Assembly (NCBI GenBank): GCA_900660155.1
Contig: CABFPE010000687.1
Span: 105,602-169,601 of the forward strand
DNA length: 64,000 bases
Direction: 5' to 3'
Source: Hofstenia miamia
Taxonomy: Eukaryota; Xenacoelomorpha; Acoela; Hofsteniidae
This document shows, piece after piece, positions 26,100 to 39,400 of this stretch. The stretch's first letter is position 1. Each line of letters starts with the position of its first letter. Below the pieces are notes generated by a model. The model worked only from the letters and a program-made list of their open reading frames with translations, ran no database searches and was not told where the DNA came from. Position numbers and translations under genes: made by a program.

Positions 26100-29000
26100 N
26101 ACTTACGCAAAACATAAAAAAATAAGGACATAATAATATTTAGACCAGAAGTGGTCATTAAATACAACGATAGCAAACAAAATGAAAATATTCAATTAAT
26201 TTTAAGAAAACAAATTAAAAGCTCTATTATAAAATTCAAGCGATATCATTTTAAATTTGACTATTTTTCGACGCTGTGAGTTTCAGAAATAATCTGCACA
26301 TTGCATACACATTGTTGCAGAGAAAATAGTTTGCATAGTAAGTTGGCAAAGGCAATTTTTCATTAATGTATTCAAAATTCCAAGTTCCAATGTATAATAG
26401 AAAAATGAAATATTCGCAAACGTTTTAAAACGCACTCAATGAAAATACTGATTCTATTTGTGATTTAATAATAATTTGAGAAACAGATAAAAAACAGCAA
26501 AATATTTCAATAAAAAACACTTATAATTTATCAGAAGATAAAATAATTAAAACTATATTAACTCTGACTAACAAAGTGGTTGAAACATGGTTTTGCTACA
26601 TCACTATTTAAGCACATGAGAATCATTCAAAATATTTTAAAAAAAGCTAGCACTATGTATTAAAACATTAAACGCTAGAACTATTTATTCCGTTCATTAG
26701 CTAGTCACTGGGAAATCAAATGTCAAGGTAAATTAGGCTGAAGTACTGTTAGGATCACCAGAGTAAAATATCGTGAACGGGATTTAAACTAAACCAACTG
26801 ACACTATACGCAAATGATAACGGAAGTGGAAAAACTAGAGATCGAGGTGATATCGAAATATTTTTAAATGAAAGGCAATGGGAGCATGCATTTAAAATCA
26901 AATTCAAGCATTCTTCTAGGATAGCAGTTGTCCATTTATAATATATATATATATATATATATATAAATGTAGTGGAATAGTAGTACCATTCAGTTCACCT
27001 ATCATCCAAGCTTCTGAAATGTAAGATAAAATCTTGATAATATCGCCTTTTCGAAACTGTAAGTCTTCTACAGATCTGGTGATGTTGTCTGCCACTGCGC
27101 GCACATATTCTAACACGAATTCCTTTGAATCATCTTTAAACCTAAATTGACACTTTGGTGCTAGATAAAAGAAAAAATCATCCATAATGATTTCCATGAA
27201 ATCTAAAATTTAGGATTCATTTTGTATAGGATATCATGACTGCACATAAATTCATAATTTCCAATCACCTAATGCAATTCATGTTGTTGTATTGGATACA
27301 AAATATTGAACCATCAATTATTAAACTGGCTTTGCTAGAAAAATGAAATGAAGCGGATTTTAGCTTAGAATCAATAACTTTCTTACATGATACAGTCTTA
27401 CAGCAATTTGATTGTGATGGTTATGTATCAAAAAATGGTGGTTCTTTGAAGATGTTGTCTGTTACTCTGACATCCATAGATGCTGTTGAACTCGGTAATA
27501 AACTTAAATTGCAGGGCATGCTATTCAAACTGTATAATGCGTATCGTCGTATATCAAATTTATTTAAATCATTCGGAAAAGATAGAAATGTACACTAAAT
27601 TTTGGTTACAGAGAAATACAGTTAGTGAGAATAATATATTCACTAATACAGTATAAATATTTATCAGGTTTAATGTCAATACCTTTCTATAATTTCTTTA
27701 ATTTGATGACCTCTTTGTGAGAAAAAATGGAAAGTGAGATTATTTTTCATAAAAAATATTAACTTTAAGGTCGCATCGTCAAACGTAATGTTAACAAACT
27801 CATTGTAATCAAACTTTTGAAGGATTTGAAGTTTTTCGTTTTCATTTCTAGCGATTAATTTAACGTCAGCATGAGAGATACCAATGTAGTCCGGCCTTAA
27901 CGACGATTCCAATGTGCTTGATACACTAAATGAAATTCATCATAAAATAAAAAACGTAGTAATATTCGAATTATAATATAAATACATCGATATTTAGCGT
28001 ATAAGATATGCTAATAAAAATAGGCTTAGATTTCAAATTAATTTCTTTTGAATTAAGAAAATGTACAAAAATTATAGAGATTTCAAAAAACAACAAGCTT
28101 AGGTAAAATTCTTCAAAAAGAACCAAGAACATTAGGAAAATGTGTAAGACTTTTTGTGGTGTATAAATATTTTTGGTCAAAGCCAGCAAAAAGATTGTAG
28201 TTGGTACATTCGGCGTTTCACAACAGCATCTGATGAGGCATGCAACATTACGAGCATGAAGAGGTGACAATCTTATAAAAACACAACCTTAATAATGTGA
28301 TTCAAACTCACGCACAATTTTAGCACCAACAGCAATAAGGAAAATAGCATGCAAAGCACCAGAGAACCTTTCTAGTATTTCTAACATTCTAAACATCTAG
28401 TCAGTTATGCAATTATCAACTACATTCACTAATTCATCTGTAAATGATGTTACATCTTCGCCTTTTGCAATAAAAATTACTAGAGACATCTAAGGATGCA
28501 AATTTATTGAACATTCGAAACTTCTTTAAAAAAACGTGAATCAACATTACAATAAATTCATTCATACTAGCAAAACAAGGAAAACTTAGACGATCCTGTT
28601 GAAAACCATCCGTGGAGAAAAATAGACCAGGTTGTAAAGAAATCAGGACTAATTGATGCATTAAAAGGAGGTAGTGATTAGTGATTAAAAGAATTTGAGG
28701 TTAATAATCTTACTAGCTTAATTCAGTCAAAAATGAAAATATTTGCTTCAAAACACATTTTGTAAATAAAGATTACATCAAAAAATCTAGAATCTTATGT
28801 GAACAAAACAAGCAAGCTCCATATAATAAAATTATTCATTCATTTTTCCAAAAAGATAGAATAATTGATCCTATATTTCATGCTGATGATATTCATTCAC
28901 CCAGACTCGAATTATATCTTGAAATTAAAAAAATCAAATTTGCGTTTGGGCAGTATGTCAGGAACAACTACCCCTGTCAACAAAACTTTGCAAGATCAAA

Positions 29001-32000
29001 TCGCACATACATATATATTAATTCGTCATCCTAGAAAAATCTCAATATTTCTAAAGTTTCAGTACTTTCAGTATTTAAGCTCGTACACATGAATGTAGCA
29101 ATATAATTCATCTTAATTCAAGGCTAATTCTTAAAAAATTAATACTAATTTACAATAACATTTTGAAACTACATGCGTATTTTTTGTTTTTTTTAGTGCG
29201 GGCAAATTAATTCGTCACGTTGTTTCAATGGGCTGTTAGTTAACAATACCTATAACGCCATATAAATGCAAACAGTATATTTTTTTTGAATTTTACTTCG
29301 ATAATTAAAAATCTAAAATTCTAGAGAGACATTTTTCAGGATTTGATTGGTCTTCCACACAGGGTGTCCGCGCATTTCAACTAACCATTTTCCAGGCAGT
29401 TCAAGGCATTTCCATGCCGAACAGAGAGCAATTTCCAGGCAGCAATGTGGTATTCGTACACCTGCAATTTTAAATTTCCAGCCAGTTTCAGACAGAAATT
29501 AACGTAAGTAACTCTATCGAATGAAATTTCACCCATGAGAAAACATTAGTTTATCAAAGAGATATAAGCAAGGGTGGACGTGGGCTGGGTATGACCATGT
29601 TAGTGGCGGATATACCCACATCTGCACGTGTATGGGTGTGGGCTGCGTAACTAATTTGAAAAATGCGAGCATGATTTTAAGTTTTATTCTCAGGCCGTCA
29701 TCAATATATAAATATGAGACATGAAAATTAGATGGAATATCAAGTACTGTATTCTTGTATATTCGGGGCATTCTGGACTTACATTTCAGTGTCGTCTCGT
29801 CTCCATGTCCTATACAAGTCTATGTATGATACATTACGTATACAAAGTCAACAACTACACTGTAGTAAACCATAGTACTATGTATACTGCACGGTGATCT
29901 ATTTTGTAGTATAAAAAGCTTTGCTATTGGGAAACTTCTTTTTTCTAAGTAAAAGAGTGGTTATTTTTTATAAAAATCTGCGGGTATGATTTTTGTTAGC
30001 TACGGGTGAGGGTGAGTGCTGATGTGGGTTGAGTTGAGTACCAAAATCTGTACCCACGTCTACCCTTGGATATAACCATATAATGCAAAATCAGTTTTTC
30101 ACGCGAACAATATACTAAAATTTACAGAAAAAAGTTTTGTTCTGCAGATAACAAAAAAATCACTTTGTTGAGTCAGTTGATGTCAAAAATTTGAGGTAAG
30201 TACAGTTGCGATAATTGAAAACTTCTAAGGCATAATCGTTGAGAAATCACTCAAAACAAACTATTAAAACTTTGGTAAATCAGATAAACACTTCATTAAC
30301 TAATAATAATAGTTTTGTAGCAACTAAATATTTAGAAGATGATGGCTAACTATTGTCGTACCGAAAAACAATTTAACACTATTTACAATTTAGGGAGAAA
30401 ACGGCAAAATATTTAAAAAATTGCTCGATATGTTGGAAGAGATTGATGCTTGGAAACACCATGCTGAATGGTGCATACGTGCAGGTGTATTTCCTAGTTA
30501 TGCTGATAATCTTGAAAAATTCAAACCAAATCTTCTTGTAGCAGGCAATTATTTTTAAATCTCCATGCTTTTGATGAGATTTTTTTAAAAATGTGTGTCT
30601 ATATTGGGTATTGTGCAAAATTAAAGAATTGGAGAAGATTAATGCCGAACTGTTGCAAACGTGAGGAAGAAAAAGCCAGGTGAAAGTACTGATATAGCTT
30701 GTTATAGCAAAATGTGCGTAACAAGACTGCTTGACAATGGAGCGATGACTGCAATTTTAAATATTGGTTAGGAACATAATCCTAACGTCTAGTGAAAATT
30801 TTGATTTATTGGATTTTAGGTACATTATCACAACATATTAACAATGATATAGAATAGAAATGTACAGTAGAAAGCCAGAAACAAATCTCAAAATAAAGAC
30901 TTATACACTTGCATTTGGTGGCAGTTGGCCGCAAGCCAAATAGATGTAAAAATCTTGAAATTGATAAACGTGCTAAATACTACACCACATGTAATGCCTA
31001 TCTGCAAGACATGCGTTTTGTACGCAATTATTCATAAAAAACCCTTAATGGCAAACAAAATGTTAAAGCTTTGTTGATGCACAATTAAAAATACGGAGTA
31101 TATAGTTCTTATGTCCAAATTTGATAAACTGTCTTAATAGACAAAAGTTGGGTTAAAGTATTTGCCAAGCAATAAATACATCAGACTAATTGAACAATAA
31201 ATTTCGTTATTATAAGTGTTTTAGAAAAATGCGGTAAAAGGGAATTGTTCCGAATGACATTTCAATCCCAATCACTGATAATAGCTGATCCAGTTACCTT
31301 CAAATATGCATGAAACTAACAGTAACATACATAACGTCAAGACAACCTCAAGAAAGAATATATTTAGACAAGACAACAAATTGGTTGCAATAAAACATAA
31401 AATTTCCAGGCAGTGTGGACACCCTGCCACAAGTATAAATGCAGTTTTTAATTATTTTTGGAAACGATTCTATCAAAGTTTGACAGTGCTTTTTTATGGA
31501 GTTATCCTCATTCCAAATTTCTTGATAACGATGGATAAGTTCGTGCTTTGAGCCTTTCATGGGGATAGGAAATTTTTGCTTTAAAATAGCCCATAAATTT
31601 TCGATTGGGGAAAGGTCAGGTGAGAAAAGAGGTGTTAAGCTTTTATAGGCACCACGTCTTCTTTTCCTTTGGGGCTTAATGTTACCATTTTTCTTGAAAG
31701 AAACAAGACGATAAGTAACAGTGGAACAAGAGACATGTACTTCACGATCTATTTGCGAGATCGGAGAATTTAAGTGAATGATTTATCCAAATTAGTTCAC
31801 GAATTGCTATTGGAACATCTTGAAAAATTTACCTGAAAATCATAAAAAATGACATTTAGAAAAAAGCGAATTAATTGGTGCTTTAGAGGAAAGTTTCATA
31901 AAGATTTAACCTTAGAGGCCGTATGAGTAAAATGTAAGCAATAACATAGTAGAGTTTTACTAATATAAAAAACATTGGAAGATTAGGAGTTTTCAGAAAT

Positions 32001-33458
32001 TTTCTGTTTAGCAATTTCTGCGAAAACAGAGAAAAGACAAAAAAAATTATGCAATGACGAATTAATCTGTCCGACACTGTATATATATATATATATATAC
32101 ATACATATATGCGACCGGTTTCGATTCAAAATCTTTATCAGAACATATTTGACAAACTAATTACAATTAACTACACTTAAAATTAATTAAGATTGCATGC
32201 AATAGAAAATGTTAATAATTTTTCTGATCTTATTTCTTTCTTTATATATAGTGATTCTGCAATTATTGGATTATTGACAATCTTCACGTGTATATTTATA
32301 AACCAATGACGAAGACAGTAACTTTGCTACAGAATTTTTGTTTATCAAAATATTTTCAGTTTGTAATGATGTTAAAATTGGTATTATTCTTGATTTCTAT
32401 AATTCAAAATTTAATTTCTTTATCTTTGATTGGAAAACTTTAACTTTGTTGCTGATATAAGGAAGTTTCCAATACATTTGTTTTAAATTTGGTTCTTCTT
32501 CTGATTTATTTTGGTTATGATTGTTACTCTTTAATAATATTACTTCATCTACATGTCTTTTAATATCAGTCTGTGAGGATATCCATTATTTTCTAAAATT
32601 GTATATAAATGTCTAACTGCTTCAATAAATTTGTCATAATTTGATGATACTTGATTGGCTCTTTCAATTAAACATTTAATTGTATTTTTTTATGTTTCAT
32701 ATATCACATTGTGATTCATAAGGAATGTATAATCCTGTATTTGTTGGTTTTATGCATAACTTGGTTTCATATGTTTTTTCTTTTTTAATGATTGATATGT
32801 CTTAGAAGTTTAAAGTTTGATCTTTTTCTATTTCAACGTAAATTTTAGTTCTTCAACTTAGTTGTTTAAATACTTTTTGAAATTTTCAATTTCCAATTCG
32901 TTTTCAAATAATGTAAAAATGCAATCGACATATCTAAAGTATATTAACGGCTTTGGACTGATTAGTGAATCAAATTTAGACTCAATCAAGTCCATGGTAA
33001 AAGCAGCCATTGTTGAACCCAATGGTGAATCCATTGCCATTCCGTCAATTTGCTCATATACGCAATTATTGAACATGAATTTACCAACATCAACATCCAA
33101 TTAAAAAGAAAATTTTGAAATATTATTAAAAACAAACTATCCAATAATTGCAGAATCACTATATATATAAAGAAAGAAATAAGATCAAGATTAATGAATA
33201 AACAGAAAAATTAATATAACAACATTTTCTAATGCATGCAATTTTAATTAATTTTAAATGTAGTTAATTGTAATTAGTTTTCCTTCCAAATTTGTTCTCA
33301 TAAAGATTTTGAATCGAAACCGGTCGCATTTATGAAGCTCAGTAATTTAATACTTATATATATATANNNNNNNNNNNNNNNNNNNNNNNNNNNNNNNNNN
33401 NNNNNNNNNNNNNNNNNNNNNNNNNNNNNNNNNNNNNNNNNNNNNNNNNNNNNNNNNN

Positions 33459-33490
<32 letters not shown>

Positions 33491-36400
33491 GTACTGGGGC
33501 AATATTTTTTGACTGTATGTAAGCGACATATCCCAACACATTGATTGTGTCATATACCAATATTCTGATGATAAAAATGTATGCTGAGAAGACATACCAA
33601 TCGAGAATTTCAAATTGCTCTAGGGAAACAATATCTCAAGCAAAAACAATTTGTATGGGGTTAATCAGGAAGAAATTATTAATAGGATATATTAGTGATT
33701 CATTTCTGCAATCTTTGAAATTAATGAAGATGATAATGGTTCCAAATTAAAGCAAATGCCTTCATCTAATTTCTTTAAGTTGACAAGTATAACTACGTCA
33801 TATAAACATATTAACAACCGCTCACAAGCAAAGACATTTCTAAATGATGTCAGAAAATGGGTAATTGAAGTAAGAAATGTATTAGTAACGAACAACTAAA
33901 TCAAAGGCAATCATTAAAGCCTTTATAGTGGCCTTTGGAAAAAATCCAATGACTAATTCATTTGAAAGAATATACAAAATTTCGGAAATTAGATAACAAA
34001 AAACCTATAATGACATATGACTAACGTAGTATTTACCTGGAAAATTGCACATGAAAAAATCTGCAGAAATAGAAGTAAAATTCGCGTGCTATTTGGATTA
34101 CTTTTCCAACCAGTGAGTCGTTGGGTTCTCGGCTGAAACAATTTTTCGATGAAATTTCCTCTTCAGATAAAACATTGAGAATAGCCTTCTTCTCGATTTC
34201 ACTCATGAAGCCGGATGATCTGTAGTCACGGGTGAAGATGTCCCTGACAATTTGCAAGTAAAGCAGACGACGAAAGGGCTGATGAAGAAACTTTTCAGAA
34301 GGTGAAAAAACCTAATGCAACAATTGACTAACTGCATTAAATAAAATTATTACGACCTCCTTGCGAACGGCGAGATTGCATGAACTACGCGATATTTTTA
34401 AAAATTGACTATTCCTGGCATGATGAATTTTAGAAACTATTTTCCGGCCTGGCATCAAGTCTAAAAATTTAAATTAAAATAATATTAAATGAAGGTGGTG
34501 TAAATGATGCTTTGTGAAAGAATTTAATCGCAATCATCATAATTTACGAAAAACTAAAATTGAAAATGAAATGACTAGCTGGTAAATGATGAAATTAGAA
34601 CAAATTTTTTCAAAACAAGAAATCACAAAAAAGGATAGGTAAAAATGTTCGATAGAGTGCAAATTTTGGGGAACAGACAATGTAATTAGAGGAACCACCT
34701 TATAAATAGGTGAAAAGGCAAAAATACCTGCAACTTTCATGGAGCTGCTGCCGACAGAGAAGAAATCAAGCTGAGGAGAAATCGCTAATGCCATGTCTAA
34801 ATGAAACGAATATTTTTAGACACACTGGTGAAAAAAAAATTAGTGTTACATGCAAAAACAACAAATATACTGTTAAAATAATAAAATTTATGCACAAACA
34901 CACATGATTTGATAAATAGAGCATACAGTATCCAACAAAATTGTAGAATATTGTCAACGTTTTGTTGAAGAATTGAGAAATCGTCTATATTAGCGATTTA
35001 TCCACAAAATGTAATCATTAGATATGCTTTTTTGTTAATTATTAAGCCAAATTCTAATGATGAACGAATAGGGTATTAGAGTATTACATGGTCTTAGATG
35101 CGATTTATTCAAGCATTTTTGAAAATTTTCAAGCATTTTATGGACCTTTTTAAATGCTTGATAATTATGTTGAACGAAAGCAATTCATAAAGACAGATTG
35201 CTTGCCTTAAAAGCGGCATTCTGTAACAACATTTAAGTATTACCTGGACTCTGTGCAACAACAACTGAATCAAGTCTGTCCATTTTTGGAGGATCACTAA
35301 TATTTTCTTCTTCCGCATACTGAGAGGTGCGTTTGGCAGAATTCACTTGCTTAAATTTTGAATCACTTGAAACTACACGAGGATTTTTTTCTACCTCAAC
35401 TGATTCTGATTCATGGTGGTGAGCGGCGATGCTTATATTGCGCTCTTCTGCGATTTCAAACTGATGCAAAGGATTCTGGACAATAATCAAAGGCTTGTTT
35501 TCAACCTATATATACACATATAAAACAACAGATAAGAAAGGAAAATTTTGATAGAGATTTCAACCAAAATTAAATAATAGAAGATATTATATGGAATAGA
35601 GACTTAAATACATTGAAAATACAAAATTGTGCTACCTACAGTTAAAAAACTACGAATAGAATACAACACCCCAAGACTGTATTAACTGATTACGAAGCCA
35701 ATCGAAATCGAGCAATACAAAAAATCGAAATATAAAACATATATATATATAATACACTAAACTACTTAAAATTCATTGTCTTCATCAATTTTAAAGAGTT
35801 CGAATTCACTGTCATCTAATGTTGCATTCATAAAAATATAGTCCTTATGTACATTATATTGTAACGTAAGTTGTTAAGTTCAGTAGAGGAATGAATCTAA
35901 TTTACTTATTCTACAATGTCATACCAACAGTGCAGTGTAATTCAAATTTAATTATTTTCATACTGTTTGATGTGTTGTCAATTATGGTTTGATGCACTAT
36001 TGGGCAGTGAATTGACAAAACTTGTTGATAAATCTACTGGAAACCGCAATTACAATAGGGGAAAACATACTTGAAACAAATAGGTTTTTAGAAAATTGCT
36101 TATTTGTTGCAAAAACTATTTAATATTTGACATTAATGAGTAAAATGTTGCAAATATTAACAATCTTACTTCCCTAATTTATACACTGACAGAAAACCAA
36201 AAATAACAGCAGCCAATCACAAACATATATTGCTATTCTATGTATAGTAACTACGTAATCACTATATATTACTACTAGAAATCCTTTTTCACATCAGCGT
36301 AATAAATTAAAATCGATGCACGCAAACTTTTATGACAGAGGATACAACACATGTATTTAGGGATGATAAAAAAGATAAAAATGTTTACACACAAAAAACA

Positions 36401-39400
36401 AAAATTAATTCAATAGTTAGTATTTCTAACCTAAATTAATCAATTTCCAAGTAATTTTCAAGTATTATTGCCCCTACTGTAATTATGACTTTATATTTGT
36501 AAAATTAAACATCTCAGGGATATTTGCAAAAATACTTAGTTTGGTTTTTGACGTAAACTTCCTTGATAGTAGTTATTACCGCTTAATTATGCATGTATAA
36601 TACCCTCCCAGAAGGTTCTCTGGTACGTTGTTATTTTACTAAAACAACATATACCTACGGGCATAACGGTTTTGGGAAACGGGCACGGACATGTCAAACG
36701 GGCTTATTTTTACAGATACGGGACATGGACCTGGCATAGACATGGGCCATACCCTGCCTATAACTAATTGTATTGGAAAATGAGAGTAACTTACAGTAGG
36801 CGTTGTAGCAGCAGTGCTTGAAGTCATCATTTCCTTAGGAAATTGAAACGATTTAAAGACAGTGGAATCTTTTATTCCAGAGGAAACGTGATTTTCATTT
36901 CTAAAAGAACGCATTTCTTCTATACTCATTTAAGAAACAGAGTTATAGTAAACATTGAACAGTCCAACTACAGTTCTATAATTAACGCACCAAATACCTA
37001 TAAGAAATACTTTAAAAATGCACACTCCATTAAAAGAATTAACTTCTAATAACTCAAAAAAATAACTACTTCTGTTCGAAGTCACATGTTCAATTGAATG
37101 ACCGTACCAATATTCACATTACATGATATGTTCTGCATAAAAAATAAGTCTTCTTATTGTTCAATTACAAATTAGTTCAAGAAGAAAGATTTCAAAATCC
37201 ATCAATAAGTTGTTTTTAAACTTATAATTATCAAATCAGTTTGATAGGACACATTAGTCTGAAAATTTGTAAAAATTAAAACCTTTGTCGATCGTTTTGG
37301 TTCATAGATGGTTGGCGTGAAACGATTGGAGATATAGGACAGTTTATAACTGTAGAGTTTGGATAGTCCAGTTCGGGAGTGACTGGCAAATTTATCGGAG
37401 ACGTAGGTCGATGAAGAGGTGATGGATCCTCATTGGTTGGTGATCTTACTTCCTTTGGACGATACTTAACAGGCAAGTTTTTAACAGCTGATGCAGCTCG
37501 AGTAATAGAACACGCAGGGGCTCTACCGGTGTCTACAGTTTGGCGGTTGAAATTCAAATTCGGCACTGGTTTAATCTCAGGTTCAGCATCAGGACCAAGA
37601 ATTAACATTTGTTTATGAACTTTTTCTAGTGCTTCTTTGTGACTGCCACTGACACCTTGTACACGTGCATTCATGATTTTTTTAACTCTTTCTGCCTCTG
37701 TATTGACTGGTGCAGGTTCAGTTTTTACATCATTAGACTGGGAATTTGATTTAGGAAGCGATTTAGCAGGTATGACATCTCCTAAGCCTCTTCCAGCCAA
37801 AAATATCCCTAAAATTAAATCAAAATTAATGTATCAATCGAATTGACACGAATGACAATAATGCCTTGAGAGAGACATGTACTACATACACTGATTCTAT
37901 TTAATGAAGAAAATTCAAAATTTAACACATATAAGTACCTTGCTTTTCAAATTTTGAAACGATGTTCTTCACTTGCCTGCTATCAGGCTTCGCTGATTGC
38001 AAAGCTAGTTTTTCTAAAGAATTCAATCTATGAATAAATTTGCAAAAACGGAAACTAACAAACCATCGGAGGAATTGCTAACATTGGAAGGAATTCCTTG
38101 AATACGATTTACTAGAAAGTTGATGTCAAAATCAGGGTTTCCATCATGCGTATCATCCACTTGTGCTAAAGAATCAGAGAAAAATGTGAATTTTTGCACA
38201 AGATCTTGGCGATTTTTGGCATCGATTGGTAACCTGAAATGGTGGATGTATCATAGCTTTACTAACATTTAACTGAACTATTTTCCATCAAAAATAAAAT
38301 TGCAGGAGAAATACACACATTTTTACTAATATCTTACACATGTAATATAATGCATATTTGTAGAATCAGTCAACATGTAGACTATACATAATTATAATAT
38401 CATGAGAAAAGTTAAGATTTTTTCTTTCCAAATCAGCAAAGTCCATAAAATATATTTTCATAATAAAAATTCAGGCATTTCATATTCAAAACTTTGTCTT
38501 GCTAAACTTTTAAGAAATTGCTTGGTGCAAAATTATTTTCATCTATATTTCTAAATTAGAAAATGAAATTTGAAGTCAAAAATAATGGTTTAGGTTTTAG
38601 ATTTGACTACACATTTCTGGTAAAATAATGACACAAGAATCAGTGCAATCGAGAGAATGAAATTGTACTTACTTATTATAAAATGGAACACTGGAGAGTT
38701 CGCTTAACTTGTCATCCACAAAAGCATCTAAAAAAATCAGTTGCAATCATGTATTAAAAATTACCATTTGATGGTTGCATTTTCTGATCACTTGACGCAT
38801 GATATTGTGTTTCTAGAACAGAAATTGCATCCAGGATGAATTCATGGCCACATAATTGGACGTGCTGAGCTGGCATATCCATGGTCAACGTCCAACCAGA
38901 ACAATTTCCACGAGGAATACCTCTGAAAAAACAATATTTTACAAATGACTAGTTGCATAAAATTGTTAACTACATGAAAAATGGATTTTTACCAATTTGC
39001 AAAAAATTGGGTTTTAGTAAGAAAATATTTCAAATCACTTCACAATTTTCAGCAAAAAATTGGGTTTTAGTAAGAAAATATTTCAAATCACTTCACAATT
39101 TTCAGATATTTTGATTATAGATTTTTATTTCCATATATTATTGAAACGTTCTCAAAATTAACTCTTGGACAAAAATTTCATAAAAATTCATCATCTTATC
39201 AAATGCGTTTTCTCACAGCCCAAATGAAGCAAGAAATAGCGTGATTTTTACGTTTTTCAAACGATATGACGTAGAATTTATCTGCGAAAGTGTTTATGTA
39301 TTGTTTCTCAATTTTTTTTTAAAATGTCAAATAAATCATTTTTGTATTAAAATTTAATGAGTTTGTTATAGAACTTTAAAGTCGTATATAATCAATTAAA

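Larger units (their letters stand above)
29004..32079 (-). mobile_element. Tc1-type transposon with double (IR/DR) repeats, carrying nested insertions
   Basis: ATTAATTCGTCA occurs at 29017 and 29206 on the left. Its reverse complement occurs at 31866-31875 (partial) and 32054-32066 on the right. The spacings are 189 and 191 bases, so each end has an outer and an inner repeat as in IR/DR Tc1 elements. The minus strand near 31,350-31,620 encodes [17 protein letters not shown] then [15 protein letters not shown], a Tc1 C-terminus, with [11 protein letters not shown]-like reading just upstream. Removing the 2,067-bp insertion leaves about 1.0 kb. Confidence 0.75.

Noticed and set aside
27300-27590. 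Minus-strand open stretch ([20 protein letters not shown]...) between FERM and SH3 exons
   Set aside because: Its phase does not allow inclusion, and the flanking exons already join perfectly to give the conserved FERM-SH3 transition.
33332-33613. Open frames running through the N gap and AT repeat
   Set aside because: They consist of Ile-Tyr repeats from TA microsatellite and of unknown bases; not coding.
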